DNA of 64,000 nucleotides, taken from Ferrimonas aestuarii. Lineage in GTDB: Bacteria; Pseudomonadota; Gammaproteobacteria; Enterobacterales; Shewanellaceae. The stretch spans positions 372,001-436,000 of the forward strand of contig NZ_SWCJ01000001.1 of the NCBI RefSeq assembly GCF_005116665.1. Reading direction: 5' to 3'. The first letter of the stretch is position 1; each line of letters opens with the position of its first letter. Below the pieces are notes generated by a model, which was given only the letters and a program-made list of their open reading frames with translations, did no database searches and was not told the origin of the DNA. Positions 9,544 to 18,772 of this stretch are shown piece by piece. A program made the position numbers and the translations under genes.

Positions 9544-11247
9544 CTATTTTAGACTGGCTTGATGGTCGGTAATGAAGCGCTCCATGGCTTGTTGTGCCCG
9601 CGTTTCGGCCTGCTGATACGCTTCGCCTTGGGCGATGGGCTCAATCACCTCGTAGTAACACTTCACTTTGGGCTCAGTGCCTGATGGTCGAATGATGACT
9701 CGGCTACCGCCTTCAAGGTGGTAGATAAGCACATCGCTGGCGGGCAGGTCGATGTTATCCACTTGCCCATCGGAGTGAGTGAGGGTGCCTTCGGCGAGAT
9801 CGGCAACGGAATCGATGGCTTTACCTGCGATGGTGGTTGGTGGCGACTGTCTGAGCTGAGCTCCGATGGCCGGCGCACTGGGATCCAGCGCGATGCTGCG
9901 CTGGGCATTGAGGTGAATGCCGTGTTGCCGATACAAGCTTTCCAGTTGATCCCAGATGGTTTTTCCTTCGGCGGCCAGTTCAGCGGTAAGCTGGGCAAAT
10001 ACCACTTGAGCGGACAAACCATCTTTGTCCCACACGGTGGTGCCAATGGTGTAGCCAAGCGCCTCCTCATAAGCAAATAGGAATTGCGCCTCGGCCGTTT
10101 GTTTCTGCATGGCAACGTTAGTCAGCCATTTAAACCCGGTTAAGGTTTGGTAGTAATGTGCGCCATGAGCGGCGGCAATTTTGCTCAGCAGTGTCGAGGA
10201 GACAATGGTGTTGCCAACCAACTGCTTGCTGGCGTCGGTTTTACTCAGCAGGTAGTGACCGAATAGGGAACCCACCTGATCACCGGTAAGCATCTTGTAG
10301 TCGCCACTTTCGGTGCGCACGGCAACCGCAAAACGGTCGGCGTCAGGGTCGTTGGCACAAGCTAGGGTGGCGTCATGCTGTTTTGCTAACGCCATCACCA
10401 TGTCCATGGCGCCAGCTTCTTCGGGGTTGGGGAAATTTACTGTCGGGAAGCTGCCATCCGGGTCTCGCTGCTCAGGGACGCTGTAAACCTTGTCAAAGCC
10501 AGCGTCAGTTAGAAGGGTCTCTGCCATGTTGGCTCCCACACCGTGCATGGCGCTGTAACTGAGCGAGATCCCTTTCGGATTGCTGTGATGGTTTAGCAAA
10601 GCGGAATCATTTAACGCATCACGATAGGCCTGGTAGTAATCCGCTTTTAACCATTGAAGCAGATGTTTCGCTTCGGCATCGGCTTTCGATAGAAGGGGAA
10701 TGGGTTTGGTGGCCGCAATGTCGATCTGCTCGGCAATGTGCGCATCCTGAGGAGGAATAATTTGGGCACCGTTGTCCCAATAGACCTTAAAGCCATTGTA
10801 TTCTGGCGGGTTGTGGCTGGCGGTGACTACTACTGCAGCCACGGTATTCAGATGGCGTACGCCAAAAGCGACAATGGGGGTGGCGGCGACGTCGTGGGTG
10901 AGATAGCTTTTAATTCCCAATGCGGCCAGTACCAACGCGGTGTCTTCGGCAAATTGCTTGGAGTCTGGGCGGCCGTCGTAGCCGATGACCACGCCGCGCT
11001 CTTTGGCGTCGCTAAAGTGGTTCAGAAGGTGTTGGCCTAGACCAGCAGCGGTTTCCTGAATTACCAAGCGGTTCATGCGGTTAGGACCTGCGCCAACCTT
11101 GCCCCGTAGGCCTGCGGTGCCGAAGGCAAGACGGCTACTGAAACGGCTTTCAAGCTCCTGCTGTTGGTGGTTGTCCAGAAGTTGTTTTAACTCTTGACGT
11201 GTTTTCGGGTCTGGATCTTTTGCTAGCCAGTCATGTACCTGTTGCAT
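9544..11247 (-). CDS. Phospho-sugar mutase (phosphoglucomutase/phosphomannomutase family)
   Basis: The 567-residue enzyme interconverts hexose 1- and 6-phosphates. The phosphoserine loop is TASHNPPEYNGFKVYW (around residue 143), the Mg site is NDPDADRFAV (about 301-310) and the C-terminal phosphate-binding loop is RPSGTEPKVKC. The long form with an N-terminal helical extension fits the PgcA/PGM2-like branch rather than E. coli Pgm. It would feed glucose 1-phosphate to GalU, also encoded in the window. The gene stands alone between a terminator and a 395-bp spacer that holds a perfect 7-1-7 Fur box, about 94 nt before the start, which suggests iron control. Confidence 0.9.
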   Translation of the reverse strand: MQQVHDWLAKDPDPKTRQELKQLLDNHQQQELESRFSSRLAFGTAGLRGKVGAGPNRMNRLVIQETAAGLGQHLLNHFSDAKERGVVIGYDGRPDSKQFAEDTALVLAALGIKSYLTHDVAATPIVAFGVRHLNTVAAVVVTASHNPPEYNGFKVYWDNGAQIIPPQDAHIAEQIDIAATKPIPLLSKADAEAKHLLQWLKADYYQAYRDALNDSALLNHHSNPKGISLSYSAMHGVGANMAETLLTDAGFDKVYSVPEQRDPDGSFPTVNFPNPEEAGAMDMVMALAKQHDATLACANDPDADRFAVAVRTESGDYKMLTGDQVGSLFGHYLLSKTDASKQLVGNTIVSSTLLSKIAAAHGAHYYQTLTGFKWLTNVAMQKQTAEAQFLFAYEEALGYTIGTTVWDKDGLSAQVVFAQLTAELAAEGKTIWDQLESLYRQHGIHLNAQRSIALDPSAPAIGAQLRQSPPTTIAGKAIDSVADLAEGTLTHSDGQVDNIDLPASDVLIYHLEGGSRVIIRPSGTEPKVKCYYEVIEPIAQGEAYQQAETRAQQAMERFITDHQASLK

Positions 11248-11642
11248 TGTGCTTCACCTATAGTCGAATTATCGCGTAAACCTGTGGATCAAGGTCGTCC
11301 GTTTTAGTGTAGCGATGTTTCGTGATATCAATTACCTAATTGATAATTATTATCATTATGAGGGGTGTTAGGTAAACAAAAAAATGAGCATTGGGACAAT
11401 CGCTTCCTTAAATGGGTGAGCGCCGGTTTCCCTTGGGTGATAATACGTTGGCTAGGATAACGGCCTTCAAGCAAGTCAAATGCTTGAATGCGTGGTGGCG
11501 CTGTGTTGGCGCTCTTTGGGGTAAACTGGCGCCGAACTGCCTAAAACGTGGCTAGATGTCACCTAAAATACCGACTCAACGACAGTGAGTACGACAACCA
11601 CTAGTTTTAGGTTCACAGACAATCACGGCACCTCAACAGCTC
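11248..11642. other. Intergenic region upstream of phosphohexomutase gene
   Basis: I see no credible gene in this 395-bp spacer. It holds the Fur-box-like palindrome (11341-11355) and a perfect 8-bp inverted repeat TTCAAGCA/TGCTTGAA at 11466-11488 without a T tract. A minus-strand promoter could overlap the Fur box. Confidence 0.5.
11341..11355 (-). promoter_or_regulatory. Predicted Fur box (7-1-7 palindrome)
   Basis: The sequence TGATAATTATTATCA is an exact match to the 7-1-7 Fur consensus. On the minus strand it overlaps GATAAT-like -10 elements with TTGTTT about 17-18 nt upstream, a position where Fur binding would block transcription of the phosphohexomutase gene. Binding is predicted from sequence only. 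Confidence 0.65.
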
Positions 11643-13535
11643 TTAATAACGGCGATTGCGCTCAGTGTCTGTGGCCAGCACCGCGTCTCGATCATCAAGT
11701 TTTTGATAGATAAGCTGATAGCTCAAGATGGCTTTGACGTAATCTCGAGTTTCTCGAAACGGAATGGTCTCAACAAATTGATCCATCTCCAGTCTGCCAT
11801 CGCTCTGTTTAAGCCAGCGTTTTACTCGATGTGGGCCGGCATTGTAGGCCGCGGCCGCGAGAATGCGGTTGTTGTCGTAGCGCTCTAGGAGCTGCTTGAT
11901 GTAGGCGCTACCAAGGCGAATGTTGTAGTTAGTTTGATACAGCCCCTTGGCTCCAGGGTACTTAGCCCCAATTTGGCGAGCCACCTGTTTGGCGGTGCTG
12001 GGAAGAATCTGCATCAAACCGTAGGCGTTGGCGCCGGAACGGGCCAAGGGGTAGAGAGCGCTTTCTCGCCGAGCGATGGCGCGAAGTAGGGTATCGTCCA
12101 CACTGCGCATTTCGGCAAATTGGGCAAAATCGTCACCGTAGGCGTCCGGGAAGCGCCACGGCACCGCGTTCCAATCTTTGGCGGTGATGGTGCCCTGTAC
12201 GCTCAAAAAGTGCCAGCCTCGCTGAAATGCCAGTTGGGTCATGGCTTGTTGAGTAGGCTTGTCTTGACGCAGCAGCTGCCATCGCCATTCGCGTTTGGCT
12301 TCCTCGTACCACTCTAGGGCCAGCAGTTCGTCTATTCGCTGTACGCTTTCTAGTGTGGCGACCTGCTGGGACAGTTGTGGTTCGATGGTGGGGAGCTCTT
12401 GATTTAGCTGATAGGGCAAGCCCAGTTGCTGAGCCGCGCTAAAGCCGTAAAAGCTGCGCTCTTGGGCCAGACTTTGCAGTTCCGCTTGAGCCTCCTCGGT
12501 GAGTCCCAACTCGTCCATGGCTCGGGCGCGCCAATAGCGCCAACTTGAGGCTCCGGTGTCTTCAATTTTGGCTAACCAGAAGTTAATCGCCTTCCAATCG
12601 GCATCGGCGATGAGCTGGCGAGTTCGAAGAACAATGAGCTCATCGTTGGCGGCCTCTACCATGTAGGCTTCGATGCGCTCATTCCAGAGGTTGTCGGCCA
12701 GAGCGTATTTAATCAGGTAGCGCAACGTAGCTAGGCGCTGCTCGCCTAAGGCGTGTTCCCAACTGGGAAACTGCTTTAAGGCATAAGCGGGATCTTTGCG
12801 AGCGATGCGCTTTAGCGCCAACTCAGCCATCTGTACGCCATAATCTTTGTGGCGTTTGATGGTGCTGCGCTGGCGTATCTCTTTGGGGTGGCGATACAGG
12901 CGCACCAGCAGGTCGCCACGGTCGCGCCAACTCTTGGAGAGCAGGGTGTTGAGGTAGGAGAGCCTTGACCCTTGGCGATCACGATAGGTTAGCAGCATGC
13001 GCTCCCAAATCAGCTCGTTACCGCGCTTTCCGGCTTTGCGCCATTCTCTGATCAGCGGGTCACAGGCTTTGGGTAAACTGCGAGAGGTTAGCCAAACCTC
13101 TTCGGCACCTTGCCAAGCCAGTTCAAACTGACCCTGTGAGCGTTTGGCTCGATAGTAATAGCACTTGAGCTCGGTGCTGTGCGGGGGCTCTTTACTTACT
13201 GTGAGAAAATCCTGCCACCGTTTTCGCTGCCCCATCGCTTTAAGAAATCGATGTTTGTAGGTGTCGTAAAGGGGACCGCCGGAAAAGTTCGACAACACTT
13301 CGATGCCCTGACGGCCGTTAAGGCCTACGAGCTGTTTACTTCTAAGCTCAAATTCGAGATAGGGCAGAAGCGGGTAGTCTTGCAGCTGCTTTTTTAGCTC
13401 TTGATAACGGTGGGTTTTGCCTTTTTCTACTGCGCTAATAGCCGCTTTGAACGCATCCCTTTGCTGAGAAGGAGCAAGTTGGGCGTTGGCCAGTATGGGC
13501 ATCATCAGTAGCAATAAAAACCACATCCGTTGCAT
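11643..13535 (-). CDS. slt: Soluble lytic murein transglycosylase Slt
   Basis: This periplasmic exo-lytic transglycosylase cleaves glycan strands of peptidoglycan. A signal peptide (MQRMWFLLLLMMPILANA) precedes a long helical superhelical region typical of Slt70. The C-terminal lysozyme-like domain has the catalytic Glu in AIARRESALYP, the GLMQILPSTA motif and AAYNAGPHRVKRWL. The length of 630 residues agrees with Slt70 (645). The start ATG has GGAG 5 nt upstream. It lies 27 nt after rmuC on the same strand and could share its transcript. Confidence 0.93.
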   Translation of the reverse strand: MQRMWFLLLLMMPILANAQLAPSQQRDAFKAAISAVEKGKTHRYQELKKQLQDYPLLPYLEFELRSKQLVGLNGRQGIEVLSNFSGGPLYDTYKHRFLKAMGQRKRWQDFLTVSKEPPHSTELKCYYYRAKRSQGQFELAWQGAEEVWLTSRSLPKACDPLIREWRKAGKRGNELIWERMLLTYRDRQGSRLSYLNTLLSKSWRDRGDLLVRLYRHPKEIRQRSTIKRHKDYGVQMAELALKRIARKDPAYALKQFPSWEHALGEQRLATLRYLIKYALADNLWNERIEAYMVEAANDELIVLRTRQLIADADWKAINFWLAKIEDTGASSWRYWRARAMDELGLTEEAQAELQSLAQERSFYGFSAAQQLGLPYQLNQELPTIEPQLSQQVATLESVQRIDELLALEWYEEAKREWRWQLLRQDKPTQQAMTQLAFQRGWHFLSVQGTITAKDWNAVPWRFPDAYGDDFAQFAEMRSVDDTLLRAIARRESALYPLARSGANAYGLMQILPSTAKQVARQIGAKYPGAKGLYQTNYNIRLGSAYIKQLLERYDNNRILAAAAYNAGPHRVKRWLKQSDGRLEMDQFVETIPFRETRDYVKAILSYQLIYQKLDDRDAVLATDTERNRRY

Positions 13536-13562
13536 TATGACTCCTTTATCTCATTGCCCGCT

Positions 13563-14876
13563 CTATTCCTTAGCGAGCTCGGTTTCTGCCAGCGCGTTGT
13601 CCAGCAGTTGGGTATTTGGTTTTTTGCTCGGGGTGGCCCCTAACTGCTTCATCTGCTCCGCTTGTTTGAGTAGGTTGCCTCGGCCCGAAGAGAACTTCGA
13701 GACGGCTTTGTCGTAGCTGCCTTGAGCGGTTTCTAGAGCTCGGCCCACTTTCAACAGGTCGTCAGAGAAGCCCACCAATTTGTCGTACAGCTTGCCCCCT
13801 TGGGTGGCAATCTCCTGTGCATTTCGGCTTTGGTACTCAAAGCGCCACAAATTATTGATGGTGCGCAGTGCTACCATAAGGTTAGTTGGTGAAGTCAGAA
13901 GAATGTTCCGCTCCAATGCAAAATTTACTAAGTCGGGATCGGATTCAATGGCGGTGATGAAGGCCGGTTCAACGGGAATGAACATCAGCACGTAGTCTAA
14001 AGTCCTAACCCCTTGAAGCTGCTGATAGTCTTTCTCGCCCAATCCTTTGATGTGGGCTTTGACCGAGGCCAAGTGATCTCTAAGTCCACGTTGGCGTTCA
14101 TCGTCGGTTTCGGCGTTGAAGTAGCGCTCATACCCCACCAGAGAGACCTTGGAATCGATGATGACGTCTTTGTCGTCGGGCAGATGCACGACCACATCCG
14201 GCTGATAACGTTTGCCGTCTGTTTGGGTCAGCGCCGCTTGCGTCTCATATTCGTGGCCTTCTCTAAGTCCAGATTGGGTCAATAACCGGCTGAGAACGAC
14301 CTCCCCCCAGTTGCCCATCACCTTATTGTCGCCTTTGAGTGCCTTAGTCAGATTGAGGGCATCCTCACTCATGCGCAGATTCAGCGCTTTCAGATCGTCC
14401 AGTTGATGTTTGAGAGCGAAGCGCTCTTTGGCTTCATTGGTGTAGCTGTCTTGAACCTGCTTTTTAAACCCTTCCAGTTGCTGCTGCAGCGGGGTTAATA
14501 CCGCATTGAGTTGGCCCTGATTCTGGTGTTGGAACTGCTGACTCTTCTGTTCAAAGATGCGATTTGCTAGGTTTTCAAACTGTTCCGACTGGCGCTGTTC
14601 GCTCTGTTGCTGTTGAGCCAGGGTGGTGCGCAGTCCCTCTTCTCGAGCTCGGGCGTCCGCCAGTGCCGAGTGCAGGCGGTTAAGCTCGGTCTCTTTGGCT
14701 TGCAACTTGTTGTCCAGCAGTGCGTGGGCTTCAGACAACTGTTGATGGCGCGCGAGGGCCTCGACGGCGTGGTGTTCAGCTTGGCGACGCGCCTTGGCCT
14801 GAACCGCCCAGCCAAGGGCAAAGGCGATAACTGCGCTGGCGAGTGTCGCCAGAATGAGAGTGGGATCAATTACCAT
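13563..14876 (-). CDS. rmuC: DNA recombination protein RmuC
   Basis: The 437-residue protein has an N-terminal membrane helix (about residues 5-25), a long coiled coil (25-150) and the RmuC nuclease-like domain. Conserved stretches include GNWGEVVLSRLLTQSGL and KYQPDVVVHLPDDKD-like residues, then IIDSKVSL with the D-x-K pair. RmuC limits inversions at short inverted repeats in E. coli. The start at 14876 opens with the anchor helix. It precedes slt by 27 nt. Confidence 0.93.
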   Translation of the reverse strand: MVIDPTLILATLASAVIAFALGWAVQAKARRQAEHHAVEALARHQQLSEAHALLDNKLQAKETELNRLHSALADARAREEGLRTTLAQQQQSEQRQSEQFENLANRIFEQKSQQFQHQNQGQLNAVLTPLQQQLEGFKKQVQDSYTNEAKERFALKHQLDDLKALNLRMSEDALNLTKALKGDNKVMGNWGEVVLSRLLTQSGLREGHEYETQAALTQTDGKRYQPDVVVHLPDDKDVIIDSKVSLVGYERYFNAETDDERQRGLRDHLASVKAHIKGLGEKDYQQLQGVRTLDYVLMFIPVEPAFITAIESDPDLVNFALERNILLTSPTNLMVALRTINNLWRFEYQSRNAQEIATQGGKLYDKLVGFSDDLLKVGRALETAQGSYDKAVSKFSSGRGNLLKQAEQMKQLGATPSKKPNTQLLDNALAETELAKE

Positions 14877-15084
14877 AATGAAGTTACCACCTGAATCGGA
14901 ACGCCTAATTTGGCATGGGGTGCCAGCGCTGGCAAGGCGTTGGCGGTCAAGCGCTCAAAATCACTGCAACTTATCAAAAATCGTTGGTTAACTGCGCTAT
15001 CTGTAAAGAAAATTGGAACCTTGTGAAATCCTTTATCGTATTGAAAGGTCTTATGGGTATAGGACTTCGGGCTAAGGATTCGAT

Positions 15085-16107
15085 ATGAACAACAAAATTG
15101 CGCCTTCGTGGAATAAATTTACCGACAAAGACGTCACCCCTGAGCAGGTGTTTTTGGACCGCCGCCGGATCTTAAAGCAGCTTGGTTTTGTGGGGGCGGG
15201 CAGTTTACTGTCGTCTACCGCCAATGCGGGGGCGCTGGATTTTCTTTTCGGCGAAAAAGAGCAGGCCGCCTTCGCTCGCAGTGCACTACAACATACAAAA
15301 AACACCCAGTATGACGCGCTGTATACCGGAACCTTAACGCCGGAAGATAAGGTCATCAGCCACAATAACTTTTACGAGTTTGGCACGGCCAAAACCGACC
15401 CGAAACGCAACGCGCAGGAGTTTAAGGTCAACCCCTGGGAGCTGGTGATCGATGGTGAGGTGGATAACCCCATCAAGCTTGATTACGACCAGTTGTTTAA
15501 AATCGCCCCCTTAGAGGAGCGGATTTACAACTTCCGCTGTGTTGAGGCTTGGTCGATGGTCATCCCTTGGCTTGGCATCACCTTGGCGGATCTGATTAAG
15601 GCCGCCAAACCCAATAGCCGAGCGAAATACGTGGCCTTTGAAACCCTGTACGATCCCAAACAGATGCCCGGTCAGGCGTCCAGATTCATGGGAGGCGGCA
15701 TTGATTACCCCTACGTCGAGGGTCTTCGTATTGATGAGGCGATGCACCCGTTGACCTTCGTTGCAGTAGGCCTCTATGGCAAAACGCTGCCGCCGCAAAA
15801 CGGCGCACCGATTCGATTGGTGGTGCCTTGGAAATATGGCTTTAAGTCAATTAAGTCCATTACCCGCATCCGACTGGTAGAAAAGCAGCCACCGACCACT
15901 TGGAATATATTGGCCAGCAATGAGTACGGTTTTTATGCCAACGTAAACCCGGAAGTGGATCACCCTCGCTGGTCACAGGCTTCAGAACGTCGCATTGGCG
16001 AAGGGGGCATTTTGTCGGCGAAACGCATTCCAACTCAGATGTTTAATGGCTATGCCGATGAAGTGGCGTCTCTGTACAAAGGCATGGATTTACGACGTAA
16101 CTACTAA
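15085..16107 (+). CDS. msrP: Protein-methionine-sulfoxide reductase catalytic subunit MsrP
   Basis: MsrP is a periplasmic molybdenum-cofactor enzyme that repairs oxidised methionines in envelope proteins. The N-terminus carries a twin-arginine signal (RRRILKQLG, then a hydrophobic stretch ending STANA), so the folded enzyme is exported by Tat. The Mo-ligand cysteine is in [15 protein letters not shown], and the length of 340 residues matches YedY. It is followed 9 nt downstream by msrQ, its membrane electron donor. TAAGGA lies about 6 nt before the ATG. Confidence 0.95.
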   Translation: MNNKIAPSWNKFTDKDVTPEQVFLDRRRILKQLGFVGAGSLLSSTANAGALDFLFGEKEQAAFARSALQHTKNTQYDALYTGTLTPEDKVISHNNFYEFGTAKTDPKRNAQEFKVNPWELVIDGEVDNPIKLDYDQLFKIAPLEERIYNFRCVEAWSMVIPWLGITLADLIKAAKPNSRAKYVAFETLYDPKQMPGQASRFMGGGIDYPYVEGLRIDEAMHPLTFVAVGLYGKTLPPQNGAPIRLVVPWKYGFKSIKSITRIRLVEKQPPTTWNILASNEYGFYANVNPEVDHPRWSQASERRIGEGGILSAKRIPTQMFNGYADEVASLYKGMDLRRNY

Positions 16108-16116
16108 AGGCACAGT

Positions 16117-16755
16117 ATGAAGTTATTGGCGAGCAGAGGCCAAATGTTGGCCTTTAAAACCCTGTTGCATCTGGCGTGTGGCTTACCCTTGCTGTGGTTG
16201 TTTGCCGCCGTGGACCAAGGTGCGCTTGGGGGCGATCCGGTGCAGTACATCATCCATTTCCTTGGGATGGGCACCCTCAATACCCTAGGTGCCACACTGC
16301 TGCTGTCACCTCTGGCTCGCCAGTTTAAGCTGGGGGCGCTGCTGCAGGTCCGCCGTCTGCTTGGATTGTGGTGCTTTGCTTATGGTGCCCTGCACGTGGC
16401 CGCGTTCATCGCTTTTGATCTTCTGTTTGATTGGATGTTACTTGCTACCGAGGTGGTTAAGCGCCCCTATATTGTCGTGGGCTTTATCGCGTTAGTGGTA
16501 CTCACTGCGCTGGCACTCACTTCACCCAAAGCCGTGCAGAGGCGCATGGGGCGGCGCTGGCAGAGCCTGCATCGCTGGGTTTACTTGGTGGCAGTTTTGG
16601 GGCCGGTGCACTTTTGGTGGTCGGTAAAATCCGGCAATCTTGAGCCGGTTATCTATCTGCTGGCGGGCATCGGTTTGTTGTTATGGCGCCCTTGGGTGCG
16701 GCAACGGCTAACCAAGGGAAAACCCGCTGCTAAAGCGGCTCGAAAAGCCCTATGA
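16117..16755 (+). CDS. msrQ: Heme-binding membrane subunit MsrQ
   Basis: MsrQ is the inner-membrane haem protein that passes quinol or flavin electrons to MsrP. The 212-residue protein has about six hydrophobic segments with conserved haem-ligand histidines in the ferric reductase-like core (ALHVAAF and LHRWVYL, HFWW). The start lies 9 nt after the msrP stop, the usual msrPQ arrangement. It ends in a basic tail. Confidence 0.92.
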   Translation: MKLLASRGQMLAFKTLLHLACGLPLLWLFAAVDQGALGGDPVQYIIHFLGMGTLNTLGATLLLSPLARQFKLGALLQVRRLLGLWCFAYGALHVAAFIAFDLLFDWMLLATEVVKRPYIVVGFIALVVLTALALTSPKAVQRRMGRRWQSLHRWVYLVAVLGPVHFWWSVKSGNLEPVIYLLAGIGLLLWRPWVRQRLTKGKPAAKAARKAL

Positions 16756-16902
16756 GCCAAGGCCCCACCAACGGATGAGATCCGATGCCAGCCATCGCGC
16801 TGGCATTTTGTTACCAAGGTTAACATTCCCTGTTATCTTGATTGTGATTCTGTTTTACTGAAACTGAAATTTTCAATATCGCATCTCAGGGAAGCAATAA
16901 TA

Positions 16903-18675
16903 ATGAAAAAACAGCTTATTGCGGTGGCGCTGCTGTCCGCACTGGGGCTGGCTGGATGTCAGTCTCAATCTGTTGAAACGCCTAAACCTGCCCCATGTCT
17001 AGCCGAATGCCAATCTCAGAAATTTGATGTGGTTAGCCAAGGATTTGTGGACGACCTTTGGCAGCTGTCTCCAACTTGGGCCATGTACAGTGGTTTCTAT
17101 AAGTATGCTGATCAGCTTGTGGTGCCAGACGCGCAGGCACGCCTTGCACAGGCCCAGTTTATAGCTAAGTGGCGAGCCCAATTGGCACCCTTCACCAAGG
17201 CACCTTTAACCGCCAGCGCCCGCATTGATATGGCGCTGATCACCAATCTTCTCGATAAGATGGAGTGGGAGGCCACCCGCTTTAAATCTTGGCAGTGGGA
17301 CCCATCCGGTTACAACGTCGCTGGGCCGTTTGCTACCTTGATGAACGAAACCTATGCCGATGAAGATACCCGTCTGCGAGCCATCTTAGGGCGCATGGAG
17401 CTGGTGCCTGAGTATTATCAGGCGGCTCGCAATAACATCAGCGACCCTACACTGGAGCATACCGAACTGGCGTTGCTGCAAAACCAAGGCGCGCTGACCG
17501 TCTTTTCCGACAAGATGCTGGCAATGGCCAACGCCTCAGGCTTAACGCCGTCGGAGAAGGCACTGTTTGAAACCCGCTATTTCGAAGCTCGTCAGGCATT
17601 GCAGAGCCACATCGGTTGGTTGGAAACCAAGGTGGCGGAGCTAAAGCGAGACGGAGCGCGCTCCTTCCGCATTGGCGAATCTCTGTATGAAGAGAAGTTT
17701 GCCTTAGATATCCAAGCGGGCATGACAGCCAAGCAGCTCTATCACAAGGCCTTAGAAGATAAGGCGGTGGCGCAAAAGCAGATGGTAAGCATTACCAAGC
17801 AGCTGTGGCCTAAGTATTTCCCAAATCAGGCGATGCCAGCGGACTCCCTCAAAGCGGTTCGCACATTGATCGATTACTTGTCGGTTAAGCATGTGAAGCG
17901 GGATGAGTTTGTCAGCGAAGTGCGTAAGCAGATCCCTGAGTTGGTGCAGTTTGTGAATGACTCCAAGCTGGTGACTCTGGATCCTGATAAGCCGCTGGTG
18001 GTACGGGAAACCCCAGCTTACATGCGCGGTTTTGCTGGAGCATCGATCTCCGCCCCTGGCCCATATGATAAGAACGCCAACACCTACTACAACGTCACGC
18101 CGTTAGATGGCATGTCTGATGAGCAGGCGGAGAGCTATCTGCGGGAGTACAACCACTGGATTCTGCAGATTCTCAACATCCACGAAGCGATTCCGGGGCA
18201 CTATACCCAGCTGGTTTACTCCAATGAGTCACCGAGCCTGATTAAGAGCCTATTTGGTAATGGTGCCATGGTGGAGGGCTGGGCGGTGTACGCTGAGCGC
18301 GTTATGTTGGAGCAGGGCTATGGTGGCTTTGAGCCAGAGCTGTGGCTGATGTACTGGAAGTGGAATCTGCGCGTTATCACCAACACCATCATCGATTATG
18401 AGATTCAGGTGAAGGGCATTGATGAGCAGCAGGCAATGTCGTTGATGGTTGACGGAGCCTTCCAGCAGCAAGAGGAAGCGGCCCAGAAGTGGCGCCGAGC
18501 GACCCTAAGTCAAGTTCAGCTGACCTCCTACTACGCCGGTTTCCGTGAGATCTACGATTGGCGAGAAGAAGATAAGGCGCGTAAGGGAGAGCAGTTTGAT
18601 CTGCAGCGCTTCCACGAAACCTTCCTAAGCTATGGCTCTGCACCGGTGAAATACATCCGAGAACTGATGTTATAG
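16903..18675 (+). CDS. DUF885 family lipoprotein, putative zinc carboxypeptidase/dipeptidase-like
   Basis: The 590-residue protein begins with a lipoprotein signal (lipobox LAGC, Cys at residue 19) and is probably anchored in the envelope. It matches DUF885 proteins, which have an M32-like metallopeptidase arrangement: the HEAIPGH motif (about residue 427) gives two histidines and a glutamate, and GWAVYAERVM lies about 30 residues later. A peptidase role is likely but the substrate is unknown. GGGAAG lies 8 nt before the ATG. It is a single-gene unit closed by a strong terminator. Confidence 0.85.
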   Translation: MKKQLIAVALLSALGLAGCQSQSVETPKPAPCLAECQSQKFDVVSQGFVDDLWQLSPTWAMYSGFYKYADQLVVPDAQARLAQAQFIAKWRAQLAPFTKAPLTASARIDMALITNLLDKMEWEATRFKSWQWDPSGYNVAGPFATLMNETYADEDTRLRAILGRMELVPEYYQAARNNISDPTLEHTELALLQNQGALTVFSDKMLAMANASGLTPSEKALFETRYFEARQALQSHIGWLETKVAELKRDGARSFRIGESLYEEKFALDIQAGMTAKQLYHKALEDKAVAQKQMVSITKQLWPKYFPNQAMPADSLKAVRTLIDYLSVKHVKRDEFVSEVRKQIPELVQFVNDSKLVTLDPDKPLVVRETPAYMRGFAGASISAPGPYDKNANTYYNVTPLDGMSDEQAESYLREYNHWILQILNIHEAIPGHYTQLVYSNESPSLIKSLFGNGAMVEGWAVYAERVMLEQGYGGFEPELWLMYWKWNLRVITNTIIDYEIQVKGIDEQQAMSLMVDGAFQQQEEAAQKWRRATLSQVQLTSYYAGFREIYDWREEDKARKGEQFDLQRFHETFLSYGSAPVKYIRELML

Positions 18676-18694
18676 CATCTAGATGCCCAACCCA

Positions 18695-18726
18695 AAAAAA
18701 CCGGAGCCTCAGTGCTCCGGTTTTTT
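18695..18726 (+). terminator. Bidirectional terminator between DUF885 gene and astB
   Basis: Stem CCGGAGC/GCTCCGG with loop CTCAGT is flanked by A7 and T6, so it can end transcripts from both convergent genes. Confidence 0.9.
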
Positions 18727-18772
18727 ATCGGGAATTATCGCAAACTTTGCAGTGAACGTGCTGCAATTGGGA

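Noticed and set aside
11356..11460. A RyhB-like small RNA downstream of the Fur box
   Set aside because: There is no match to the conserved RyhB core and no terminator on the plus strand, so only the possibility of a Fur-controlled RNA is kept, not the call.
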